Below are positions 1-6,011 of a stretch of DNA of 14,247 nucleotides, piece after piece. The notes beneath the pieces are model-generated. The model worked only from the letters and a program-made list of their open reading frames with translations. It did not search any database and was not told the DNA's origin. Within the stretch, counting starts at the first letter, position 1, and each line of letters starts with the position of its first letter. Origin of the DNA: Aquifex sp964425585 (lineage in GTDB: Bacteria > Aquificota > Aquificia > Aquificales > Aquificaceae); assembly GCA_964425585.1 (NCBI GenBank), contig CAYRMG010000029.1, positions 1 to 14,247 of the forward strand, given 5' to 3'. The position numbers and the translations under genes were made by a program.

Positions 1-1
1 A

Positions 2-445
2 TTAAGACCTAAATATCAATCTCTTTATAAATTTGAGAAGTCCCCCTTTCTTTTCCTTAAGTTCCAATCTTATCCTTTCAAGAATTTTTGATATTTTACT
101 GCTCAGCTGCGAAAGTTCGTGTTTGTCGTTTAGGTCTTCTCTCTCAAGGTATTCCTTAAGGACGCCGTTTAAGGTTTCAAAAAATAGGGCGTATCTTTCA
201 AGAAGTCTTTCGTCTTCGTATTTAATTTCCCTGCTTATCTCAACAATCGCTTCATTTATTCCTTCAACGACATCCTTAAACTGTTCTTCTTTAACATCTT
301 GGTCTGGTATCTGGAAAAGGAGCATAGTTACGGTTGACTTGAGCTTAAGCTTAAACTCCGTAAGCTTTGTGTTAAAAGGCTCCGCTTCATTTATGTTTTT
401 CGCAAAATCTATGACCATTGAACGAATTGTATCCTTTGCACTCAT
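2..445 (-). CDS. Uncharacterised helical protein with amphipathic basic C-terminus
   Basis: A complete 147-residue ORF starting with ATG and ending in TAA almost at the window edge. I do not recognise the family. The sequence is highly charged and appears almost entirely alpha-helical, with heptad-like hydrophobic spacing around residues 55-130 that suggests a helical bundle or coiled coil. There is no signal peptide and no convincing transmembrane segment. The last 15 or so residues form a Lys/Arg- and Leu/Ile/Phe-rich amphipathic stretch (LLKFIKRLIFRS) that could lie on a membrane surface. The start lies 3 bases after the stop of the upstream DUF4149-type gene. An AGAGGT Shine-Dalgarno, with about 6 bases of spacing, lies inside the end of that gene, so the two are probably co-translated. 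The membrane neighbour and the basic tail together suggest a peripheral membrane partner, but that is inference. Confidence 0.75.
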   Translation of the reverse strand: MSAKDTIRSMVIDFAKNINEAEPFNTKLTEFKLKLKSTVTMLLFQIPDQDVKEEQFKDVVEGINEAIVEISREIKYEDERLLERYALFFETLNGVLKEYLEREDLNDKHELSQLSSKISKILERIRLELKEKKGGLLKFIKRLIFRS

Positions 446-448
446 GCT

Positions 449-847
449 TTACCTCTTGAAAATTAGTATAACTATTTTTACAAATGTAAGAAGGAGTATA
501 AGAAGGTTTACTGCCATTGATACACCGTGATACTTCATGAAAAGATTGTAATCCGTTTGTTTAAGGCTGTGCATGGTAGGAATTATGTAAAACTCCTCAA
601 GAAACAGGAGAAATAAGTTTGCAAGTGCCAGTGCGGTAAACAGTTTACCGAAACTGTATCCTACCGCAAGCGAAACGAGAAGTATAAAGATACCTATACC
701 GAAATAAACGGGAAAGATTTTCTCTACTACCGCACCGGCTTGCTGACGTTCAAGAACCCTGAAAAGGGTAGGTGCAACGTAAAAACTGAAAAAACTTCCG
801 AGACCCCAAAAACCCGAAAGTAAAAAGAGGACAAATTTTTCTTTCAT
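449..847 (-). CDS. DUF4149 / TMEM205-like four-helix membrane protein
   Basis: A 132-residue integral membrane protein with four hydrophobic segments at roughly residues 5-28, 48-66, 68-85 and 108-130. The N-terminal pattern (G-F-W-G-x-G-S-F-F-S-F-Y-V-A-P-T-L-F, then R-x-x-A-G-x-V-V-x-K-I-F-P-V-Y-F) matches the DUF4149/TMEM205-like family, whose members end with a helix following a conserved YHG-type motif, seen here as MKYHGVSM. The biochemical function of the family is not established. The ATG start is 30 bases downstream of the khpA stop, and the only purine-rich ribosome-binding candidate (GGGG) is buried in the 3' arm of a strong hairpin (856-873). Expression may therefore be restricted by that structure. 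A small helical protein gene follows after 3 bases. Confidence 0.8.
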   Translation of the reverse strand: MKEKFVLFLLSGFWGLGSFFSFYVAPTLFRVLERQQAGAVVEKIFPVYFGIGIFILLVSLAVGYSFGKLFTALALANLFLLFLEEFYIIPTMHSLKQTDYNLFMKYHGVSMAVNLLILLLTFVKIVILIFKR

Positions 848-855
848 ATTAAAAG

Positions 856-873
856 AAGCCCCGAAAGGGGCTT
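856..873 (-). terminator. GC-rich hairpin: intrinsic terminator or RBS-occluding attenuator
   Basis: On the minus strand AAGCCCC, loop TTTC, GGGGCTT forms a perfect 7-bp stem, followed by CTTTTAAT and then directly by the ATG of the DUF4149-type gene. It begins 4 bases after the khpA stop. The short T-rich tail fits a weak intrinsic terminator or attenuator. Because the start codon is 8 bases beyond the stem, the same structure would also mask the GGGG that could act as its Shine-Dalgarno. The stem is directly visible; its function is inferred. Confidence 0.6.
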
Positions 874-877
874 TAAA

Positions 878-1117
878 CTACTCAAGTATCTCCAGAACCA
901 CCCTTTTCCCTATTTTTCTACCTATTGCGGTAAGAATGGTTCTGAGAGCTCTTGCAATCCTTCCTTGCTTACCTATAACCTTTCCGAGCTCAGCGGGGTC
1001 AACCCTGAGCTCAATTACAACGGTTTTTTCTCCTTCAATCTCGGTAACCCTTACCTTATCTTTGTTATCTACAAGCTCCTTTGCGGTTATTTCTACGATG
1101 TCCTTAAGTGCACTCAT
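878..1117 (-). CDS. khpA: KH-domain RNA-binding protein KhpA
   Basis: A 79-residue single KH-domain protein of the KhpA (former UPF0109) family. The RNA-binding loop GKQG lies at residues 49-52 within V-I-G-K-Q-G-R-I-A-R-A-L-R, preceded by the usual D-P-A-E-L-G-K segment, and the C-terminal helix reads G-K-R-V-V-L-E-I. In Gram-positive bacteria KhpA pairs with KhpB/EloR and binds many RNAs affecting cell elongation and division; a partner is not in this window. The ATG overlaps the rpsP stop (ATGA-type 4-base overlap), so the two are translationally coupled. The rpsP-khpA order is common in bacteria, where rimM and trmD usually follow. Here those two are replaced by a membrane protein gene. 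Confidence 0.93.
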   Translation of the reverse strand: MSALKDIVEITAKELVDNKDKVRVTEIEGEKTVVIELRVDPAELGKVIGKQGRIARALRTILTAIGRKIGKRVVLEILE

Positions 1118-1452
1118 GCCGCTTCACCTCCTTTGGATTTTTTGGATTTACGCTTTTCAAAAACGTAGTAATCACCTACCCTCTTCATTTCGTAATCTTC
1201 AGGAACGACTTCCTTTAGTATACCATGATTCCATAAAATAGCTTTTGCTCTATGAGAAAGCTCAACGCCTTTCAAAACCCATTCTTTTACTTTATCGGGG
1301 TAAACATTAATTAAAACCTTTCTTTTCGGGTCATAGGTCCCGAGTATGTCAAGATATTTTCCTTCTCTCGGGGACTTTGCATCCATAACAACAATTCTGT
1401 ATATGGGATGGTGTTTTCTGCCGAACTTTGCGAGTCTAATCCTTACAGCCAA
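1114..1452 (-). CDS. rpsP: 30S ribosomal protein S16
   Basis: A 112-residue protein with the S16 signature at its N-terminus (A-V-R-I-R-L-A-K-F-G-R-K-H-H-P-I-Y-R-I-V-V-M-D-A), followed by the conserved G-x-Y-L-D-I-L-G-T-Y-D-P segment. S16 binds 16S rRNA early in assembly of the small-subunit body. The C-terminus is extended by a short Lys/Ser-rich tail (K-R-K-S-K-K-S-K-G-G-E-A-A). The start codon is TTG, not ATG: a GGAGGT Shine-Dalgarno at 1462-1467 sits 9 bases upstream, and the residues after it match the family N-terminus, so this start is secure. It lies 58 bases downstream of ffh, where an extended -10 element suggests an additional internal promoter, and overlaps khpA by 4 bases. Confidence 0.96.
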   Translation of the reverse strand: MAVRIRLAKFGRKHHPIYRIVVMDAKSPREGKYLDILGTYDPKRKVLINVYPDKVKEWVLKGVELSHRAKAILWNHGILKEVVPEDYEMKRVGDYYVFEKRKSKKSKGGEAA

Positions 1453-1488
1453 TTCCCGTTACCTCCGTTTTCATAACTCGGAAGGAAT

Positions 1489-1497
1489 ATTGTAGCA
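1489..1497 (-). promoter_or_regulatory. Putative extended -10 promoter for rpsP
   Basis: On the minus strand the ffh-rpsP gap contains TGC-TACAAT, an extended -10 element (TGn followed by a hexamer matching TATAAT at five of six positions). No good -35 is visible, as expected for extended -10 promoters. A start near 1482 would give a leader of about 30 bases containing the GGAGGT site of rpsP. This would allow rpsP-khpA to be transcribed independently of ffh. It is a prediction from consensus matching only. Confidence 0.4.
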
Positions 1498-1510
1498 CAA
1501 AAATTTTTCT

Positions 1511-2842
1511 TCAGAATCTGAAACCTCCGAAAGGAAATCTGGGCATCTTCGGCATATGGGGTATTCCCCCGGCCTTCTGGAGTTTTCTCATGACCTTCTT
1601 CATCTCCTCATAACGTTTAAGAAGTTTGTTCACGTCCGATACGGTTGTTCCGCTTCCCTTTGCTATCCTCTTCTTTCTGCTCATGTTTATGATTTTCGGG
1701 TTTCTCCTTTCTTCGGGCGTCATGGAGTTTATAATCGCCTCAATCTTTTTAAACTGTTTTTCGTCAATCTTTATATGCTTGAGTTGCGGGGCAACTCCGG
1801 GAATCATCGCAAGAAGCTTATCAAGCGGGCCCATCCGTTGAATCATTCTGAGCATCTCCCTAAGGTCTTCAAGGTCAAACTCACCGGTCATTACCTTAGT
1901 GGCCATTATTTGAGCCTTGTCTTCGGTAATTACTTCCTGAGCTTTCTCTACAAGGCTTTGGATATCTCCGAGTCCCAGTATTCTCTGGGCTATTCTGTCC
2001 GGGTAAAAGGGTTCTAAGTCCTCTATCTTTTCCCCTACACCTATGAACTTTATCGGAACTCCGAGAACTTCCTTTACCGAGAGTGCTACACCTCCCCTCG
2101 CATCTCCGTCCATCTTCGTGAGTATTACACCCGTAAGCCCGAGTCTTTCGTGGAACGTTTTAGCGGTTTCAAGGGCTGTTTGACCTTGCATAGCGTCCGC
2201 AACGTATAAAATCTCCGAAGGATTCGTTATCTTTTTTATCTCCTCAAGTTCAGTCATTAACTCTTCATCAACGTGAAGTCTTCCCGCTGTGTCAAGAAGC
2301 AGGTAATCAACTCCCTCCTGTTTTGCCCTTGATACCGCCTTTTGGGCTATATCAGTTGCACTAAGTCCTTCCTCAAACCCGTAGTAAGGAACGCCTACCT
2401 TTTCCGCAAGCCTTTCAAGCTGAAGCATAGCCGCGGGTCTTCTGACGTCCGTTGAGGAAACCGCTACCTTTTTTCCCTCTTTCTTCAAAAGGTTGGCAAG
2501 TTTTCCTATGGTTGTGGTTTTTCCCGTTCCCTGAAGACCTACAAATAAAACGGTTCCCTCGTTTAGCTCCTTTTTTTCTCCCCCGAGTATATTTACAAGT
2601 TCTTCGTAAACGGTTTTTATAACAAACTCCGCCGGACTCAAGTTCTTGGGAACTTCTTTTCCTACAACTTTTTCCCTTATTCTTTTTACAAAGTTCTTCG
2701 TAACCTCGTAATCAACATCCGCCTCAAGGAGAGCGAGTCTTATTTCCCTTAAGGTCTGGTTTACATTTTTCTCTGTTATCTTTCTTGCCTTTGAGAGCTT
2801 TTCAAGAGCACCGCTAAACTTTTCTGTTAGAAGTTCCAGCAT
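1511..2842 (-). CDS. ffh: Signal recognition particle protein Ffh (SRP54)
   Basis: A 443-residue SRP GTPase that binds 4.5S/SRP RNA and signal sequences of nascent membrane and secreted proteins, delivering ribosomes to FtsY and SecYEG. The N domain (about 1-90) is followed by the G domain with P-loop GLQGTGKT (102-109), the insertion-box region with T-D-V-R-R-P-A-A (131-138), DTAGR (184-188) and the guanine-specificity motif TKMD (242-245) followed by GDARGG. The methionine-containing M domain (about 300-443) carries the RNA-binding helix-turn-helix M-S-R-K-K-R-I-A-K-G-S-G-T. It ends in a short Pro/Met/Phe-rich tail (P-H-M-P-K-M-P-R-F-P-F). Length is normal for the family. The ATG has no Shine-Dalgarno within 15 bases, and a promoter-like pair places transcription start next to it. 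It is divergent from secY, its pathway partner. Confidence 0.97.
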   Translation of the reverse strand: MLELLTEKFSGALEKLSKARKITEKNVNQTLREIRLALLEADVDYEVTKNFVKRIREKVVGKEVPKNLSPAEFVIKTVYEELVNILGGEKKELNEGTVLFVGLQGTGKTTTIGKLANLLKKEGKKVAVSSTDVRRPAAMLQLERLAEKVGVPYYGFEEGLSATDIAQKAVSRAKQEGVDYLLLDTAGRLHVDEELMTELEEIKKITNPSEILYVADAMQGQTALETAKTFHERLGLTGVILTKMDGDARGGVALSVKEVLGVPIKFIGVGEKIEDLEPFYPDRIAQRILGLGDIQSLVEKAQEVITEDKAQIMATKVMTGEFDLEDLREMLRMIQRMGPLDKLLAMIPGVAPQLKHIKIDEKQFKKIEAIINSMTPEERRNPKIINMSRKKRIAKGSGTTVSDVNKLLKRYEEMKKVMRKLQKAGGIPHMPKMPRFPFGGFRF

Positions 2843-2849
2843 AAAGATT

Positions 2850-2879
2850 AAGATATCCCTTTACTTGTTCTATTTTCAA
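2850..2879 (-). promoter_or_regulatory. Putative ffh promoter, leaderless
   Basis: On the minus strand TTGAAA (2879-2874) and TATCTT (2855-2850) are separated by 18 bases, a reasonable sigma-70-type match. Transcription would start about 7 bases after the -10, at or next to the ffh ATG (2842), leaving essentially no leader. This agrees with the lack of a Shine-Dalgarno. Its -35 side interleaves with the divergent secY promoter. Prediction from consensus only. Confidence 0.45.
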
Positions 2880-2893
2880 GGGAGGCCTATTAT
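2865..2893 (+). promoter_or_regulatory. Putative secY operon promoter, near-leaderless
   Basis: TTGTTC (2865-2870) and TATTAT (2888-2893) are separated by 17 bases, a sigma-70-like arrangement. The predicted transcription start near 2900 leaves only about 5 bases before the secY ATG at 2906. A GGAGG at 2881-2885 lies 20 bases from the ATG, inside the promoter spacer, so it is not a usable ribosome-binding site. The element would drive secY and, by read-through, the ribosomal protein genes behind it. Confidence 0.45.
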
Positions 2894-2905
2894 AAAATCT
2901 TTTAC

Positions 2906-4195
2906 ATGTCGGAATACCTAAAGGCTATCTTTGAATTAAAAGAGCTAAGGGACAAGTTTTTATTTACCCTTCTTATGTTCGCCATATACAGACTCGGTAG
3001 CCATATACCGATTCCCGGAATAAATCCCGATGCCCTTCAGGACTTTCTAAAATCCCTTGAAGGTTCTATATTTGCCCTTTACGATATCTTCTCCGGAGGG
3101 AACTTAAGTAGACTTACGGTTTTTGCATTGGGTGTAATGCCCTACATATCAGCCTCCATAATGATGCAACTTCTCACGGTGGCCATTCCCCAGCTTCAGA
3201 GGCTTGCGAAGGAAGAGGGCGATTACGGTAGGTATAAGATAAACGAGTATACCCGTTATCTTACGTTGTTTGTTGCCGTTGTTCAGTCTATCGGTATAGT
3301 CCTATGGGTAAGAGGGCAGGTGTCTCCCAAGGGAATACCCGTTGTTGAAAATACGGGGATAAGTTTCATTCTCATAGCGGTTCTTACCCTTGTTACGGGA
3401 ACTATGTTTCTCGTTTGGATTGCGGACAGAATAACGGAAAGGGGAATAGGAAACGGGGCATCCCTGATAATCTTTGCGGGAATAGTTGCGGGATTTCCGA
3501 ATGCATTAATACAGTTCTGGGAAAAGGTAAAGACGGGAGATGTGGGACCATTGACCCTTCTCTTTATCGTCGCACTCGTTATAGGAATAATAGTTGGAAT
3601 AGTTTACGTTCAGGAAGCGGAAAGGAGAATACCCATCCAGTATCCCGGAAGACAGGTAGGAAGACAGCTCTACGCGGGAAGACGAACATACCTTCCCATA
3701 AAGATTAATCCCGCGGGAGTCATTCCCATAATTTTTGCTCAAGCACTCCTTCTTATTCCCTCAACAATACTGAACGTAATTGAAAATCCTTTTATTAAGA
3801 TGTTTGCGGATATGCTTGCCCCCGGTTCACTCCTTTATAACTTTCTCTATATTGTGTTCATAGTATTTTTCACCTATTTTTACACCGCAGTTTTAATAAA
3901 CCCCGTGGAGGTTGCGGAAAATCTCCATAAGGCGGGAGCGTTCATACCGGGCGTAAGACCGGGACAAGATACGGTTAAATACCTTGAAAGAATAATAAAC
4001 AGGCTTATCTTCTTCGGAGCCCTATTTCTCTCCGTTATAGCCCTTATTCCCATACTTGTAAGTGTATGGCTGAACATACCCTTTTACTTCGGCGGAACGA
4101 CCGCTTTAATAGTCGTAGGTGTCGCTTTGGATACCTTCAGGCAGATAGAGACCTACCTGATACAGAAGAAGTATAAAAGTTATGTAAGGAGGTAA
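2906..4195 (+). CDS. secY: Protein translocase subunit SecY
   Basis: A 429-residue, ten-helix channel-forming subunit of the SecYEG translocon in the cytoplasmic membrane. Family landmarks occur in order: N-terminal R-L-G-S-H-I-P-I-P-G-I (29-39), the plug region F-S-G-G-N-L-S-R-L (62-70) followed by A-L-G-V-M-P-Y-I-S-A-S-I, cytosolic D-R-I-T-E-R-G-I-G-N-G (174-184), A-E-R-R-I-P-I-Q-Y (238-246), and K-I-N-P-A-G-V-I-P-I-I-F-A before helix 7. The C-terminal tail is short and basic. It strongly resembles the Aquifex SecY used for structural work, from memory and not by alignment. It opens the operon rather than following rplO as in many bacteria. The last codons contain the AGGAGGT site for adk, 2 bases downstream. 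Confidence 0.98.
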   Translation: MSEYLKAIFELKELRDKFLFTLLMFAIYRLGSHIPIPGINPDALQDFLKSLEGSIFALYDIFSGGNLSRLTVFALGVMPYISASIMMQLLTVAIPQLQRLAKEEGDYGRYKINEYTRYLTLFVAVVQSIGIVLWVRGQVSPKGIPVVENTGISFILIAVLTLVTGTMFLVWIADRITERGIGNGASLIIFAGIVAGFPNALIQFWEKVKTGDVGPLTLLFIVALVIGIIVGIVYVQEAERRIPIQYPGRQVGRQLYAGRRTYLPIKINPAGVIPIIFAQALLLIPSTILNVIENPFIKMFADMLAPGSLLYNFLYIVFIVFFTYFYTAVLINPVEVAENLHKAGAFIPGVRPGQDTVKYLERIINRLIFFGALFLSVIALIPILVSVWLNIPFYFGGTTALIVVGVALDTFRQIETYLIQKKYKSYVRR

Positions 4196-4197
4196 GG

Positions 4198-4818
4198 ATG
4201 ATTCTCGTATTTTTGGGTCCTCCCGGTGCGGGAAAGGGAACGCAGGCAAAGAAACTCGCGGAGGAAAAAGGCTTTGTCCATATATCAACGGGAGATATTT
4301 TAAGGGAAGCGGTTCAAAAGGGAACACCCCTCGGCAAAAAGGCTAAGGAGTATATGGAAAAAGGTGAGCTTGTTCCCGACAATATAATAATAGCCCTAAT
4401 AGAGGAAGTCTTTCCTAAGCACGGAAAGGTTATATTTGACGGATTTCCGAGAACCGTTGAGCAGGCGAAAGCTCTTGATGATATGCTTCAAAAGAAGGGC
4501 TTAAAAGTTGATTACGTCTTTCTTTTTGATGTTCCCGATGAGGTGGTAATAGAAAGACTTTCGGGAAGAAGAATAGACCCTAAAACGGGAGCTGTTTACC
4601 ACATTAAATACAATCCCCCTCCTCCCGGAGTTGAGGTTATACAAAGGGAAGACGACAAGCCGGATGTCATTAAAAAAAGACTTGAGGTTTACAGAAAGCA
4701 GACTGCTCCTCTCATTGAATATTACGAGAGAAAAAATATATTAAAGAAATTGGACGCTACGAAGCCTATAGACGAGGTTTATAAAGAGATATTAGAGGTT
4801 TTAGGAAATGGCAATTGA
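4198..4818 (+). CDS. adk: Adenylate kinase
   Basis: A 206-residue cytoplasmic enzyme that interconverts ATP + AMP and 2 ADP. The P-loop GPPGAGKGT lies at 7-15, S-T-G-D-I-L-R (30-36) forms part of the AMP site, and DGFPRT is at 81-86. A long-type LID domain (about 121-158) begins G-R-R-I-D-P-K-T-G. The LID has no zinc-binding cysteines. Four consecutive prolines (140-143) occur in the LID, and the C-terminal part contains the conserved R-x-x-Q-T-A-P-L-I-x-Y-Y. Length equals the Aquifex enzyme as I recall it. The Shine-Dalgarno is inside the end of secY. The 3' end overlaps map by 11 bases, so translation of adk and map is probably coupled. Confidence 0.98.
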   Translation: MILVFLGPPGAGKGTQAKKLAEEKGFVHISTGDILREAVQKGTPLGKKAKEYMEKGELVPDNIIIALIEEVFPKHGKVIFDGFPRTVEQAKALDDMLQKKGLKVDYVFLFDVPDEVVIERLSGRRIDPKTGAVYHIKYNPPPPGVEVIQREDDKPDVIKKRLEVYRKQTAPLIEYYERKNILKKLDATKPIDEVYKEILEVLGNGN

Positions 4819-5584
4819 GCTTTACTCAAACAGGGAGATTGAGAAGATAAAGAGAGCGGCAAAGGTAGTCGCGGAGGTATTGCATATAGTTGCGGAAAAT
4901 GTGAAACCCGGTGTATCAACCTGGGATCTTGAGATGATAGCGAGGGAAGAAACAAAGAAGAGGGGGGCAAAGCCTGCATTTTTGGGATATAAACCTCCCT
5001 TTTCTAACGAAAGCTATCCCGCTGCCCTTTGTATATCAATAAACGATGAGGTTGTTCACGGACTTCCCGACAAGGAAAAGGTCATAAAAGAAGGTGATGT
5101 GGTAAGTATAGATTTCGGGGCAATACTTGACGGATATGCAGGGGACTCAGCCATAACGGTAATAGCGGGAAAAGGTTCACCCGAGGCTGAAAAGCTTCTC
5201 AAAGCTACAAAAGAAGCCCTTTACAACGCTATAGAGAAGGCGATTCCGGGGAAAAAGGTAGGTGATATAACGAAGGCCATACAGGAAACCGCTGAAAAAT
5301 ACGGCTTCAAAACGATACAGCGATACGGCGGACACGGTGTAGGGAGGAGAGTTCACGAAGAGCCGTTTATTCCCAACAATCTAAAGGATGTAGGCAAGAA
5401 AAATCCGAGATTAAGGCAGGGAATGGTTATAGCCATTGAACCTATGCTTTCCTTGAGCACCGAGGAAACAGTTGAGGACGGGGACGGCTGGACCGTAAAG
5501 ACAAAAGACGGAAGTCTTGCCGCTCACTTTGAACATACCGTGGCTATAACAAAAAAAGGGCCTATAATTTTAACGGAGTTGTGA
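4808..5584 (+). CDS. map: Methionine aminopeptidase, type I
   Basis: A 258-residue metalloprotease that removes the initiator methionine from new proteins, working with ribosomes in the cytoplasm. The five metal ligands of the pita-bread fold are present: Asp102 (S-I-D-F-G-A), Asp113 (Y-A-G-D-S-A), His176 (Y-G-G-H-G-V-G), Glu211 (A-I-E-P-M-L) and Glu242 (H-F-E-H-T-V-A). The substrate-contacting histidine is His84 (E-V-V-H-G-L-P). Length matches type Ia enzymes without the N-terminal zinc-finger extension. The ATG lies within the last codons of adk (11-base overlap), with purine-rich TTAGGAA directly upstream. The gene ends one base before infA. Confidence 0.98.
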   Translation: MAIELYSNREIEKIKRAAKVVAEVLHIVAENVKPGVSTWDLEMIAREETKKRGAKPAFLGYKPPFSNESYPAALCISINDEVVHGLPDKEKVIKEGDVVSIDFGAILDGYAGDSAITVIAGKGSPEAEKLLKATKEALYNAIEKAIPGKKVGDITKAIQETAEKYGFKTIQRYGGHGVGRRVHEEPFIPNNLKDVGKKNPRLRQGMVIAIEPMLSLSTEETVEDGDGWTVKTKDGSLAAHFEHTVAITKKGPIILTEL

Positions 5585-5585
5585 G

Positions 5586-5828
5586 ATGGGTAAGAAAAAG
5601 AGGAAGCAAGAACACGAAAAGGAGAGGGGCATAGTTTTAGAGGGCGAGGTGGTTGAAGCCCTTCCGAACGGTATGTTCAAGGTAAAGCTTGATACCGGGC
5701 AGGAAGTTCTTGCCCACATAGCGGGCAAGCTGAGGGTTAACTTCATAAGGATACTGCCCGGGGATAGGGTAAAGGTTGAGCTCTCACCTTATGACCTCAC
5801 AAGGGGAAGGATAATCTACAGACTTTGA
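5586..5828 (+). CDS. infA: Translation initiation factor IF-1
   Basis: An 80-residue S1-type OB-fold protein that occupies the A site of the 30S subunit during initiation. Family core is seen as E-A-L-P-N-G-M-F-K-V-K-L (25-36), L-A-H-I-A-G-K-L-R (42-50), I-L-P-G-D-R-V-K-V-E (56-65) and S-P-Y-D-L-T-R-G-R-I-I-Y-R (67-79). Typical IF-1 has about 72 residues. The extra length is a charged N-terminal leader (M-G-K-K-K-R-K-Q-E-H-E-K-E-R) before the first beta strand. The start follows the map stop by one base, with ACGGAG 7 bases upstream; no later in-frame ATG precedes the OB fold, so the extension is probably real. A 57-base gap with promoter-like and palindromic sequence follows. Confidence 0.96.
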   Translation: MGKKKRKQEHEKERGIVLEGEVVEALPNGMFKVKLDTGQEVLAHIAGKLRVNFIRILPGDRVKVELSPYDLTRGRIIYRL

Positions 5829-5830
5829 GC

Positions 5831-5859
5831 TTGCAATTTACCTAAAGTTAGGTTAAACT
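5831..5859 (+). promoter_or_regulatory. Candidate internal promoter with palindrome in its spacer
   Basis: In the infA-rpmJ gap, TTGCAA (5831-5836) and TAAACT (5854-5859) are 17 bases apart, each matching four of six sigma-70 consensus bases. The spacer contains the palindrome ACCTAAAGTTAGGT (5840-5853), and the heptamer CTAAAGT is repeated at 5842-5848 and 5858-5864. If active it would give a leader of about 20 bases carrying the GGAGGT of rpmJ, and could boost the ribosomal part of the operon. The palindrome could be an operator or a weak RNA hairpin. Both matches are modest. Confidence 0.3.
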
Positions 5860-5885
5860 AAAGTATTCCGACTCGGAGGTAGCTT

Positions 5886-5999
5886 ATGAAGGTAAGGTCT
5901 TCCGTAAAGAAGAGGTGTGCTAAGTGCAAAATTATTAGGAGAAAAGGAAGGGTTATGGTTATATGCGAAATACCCAGCCACAAACAAAGACAGGGATAA
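5886..5999 (+). CDS. rpmJ: 50S ribosomal protein L36
   Basis: A short 37-codon gene (ATG to TAA) encoding the smallest large-subunit protein, with typical start M-K-V-R-S-S-V-K-K-R-C and end H-K-Q-R-Q-G. It is the zinc-binding (C+) form: Cys11, Cys14, Cys27 and His32 make the C-x2-C-x12-C-x4-H ribbon. GGAGGT at 5875-5880 lies 5 bases before the ATG. It sits between infA and rpsM, the standard position in the bacterial spc/alpha region, and rpsM starts 12 bases after its stop. Codon use is the same as in the neighbouring ribosomal genes. Confidence 0.97.
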   Translation: MKVRSSVKKRCAKCKIIRRKGRVMVICEIPSHKQRQG

Positions 6000-6011
6000 C
6001 GGAGGTAAAAG

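Noticed and set aside
33..530. 165-codon plus-strand open frame opposite the first two genes
   Set aside because: It is Ser/Leu-rich and low in complexity, as expected for the antisense of helical charged genes. It has no recognisable domain, and both minus-strand genes have a ribosome-binding candidate or family match.
1556..2017. 153-codon plus-strand open frame inside ffh
   Set aside because: It lies wholly antisense to an unmistakable SRP GTPase gene, its translation resembles no protein, and it has no upstream signal.
2881..2885. GGAGG upstream of secY as its ribosome-binding site
   Set aside because: It is 20 bases from the ATG, too far for normal use, and lies in the spacer of the likely promoter, so it is probably upstream of the transcript start.
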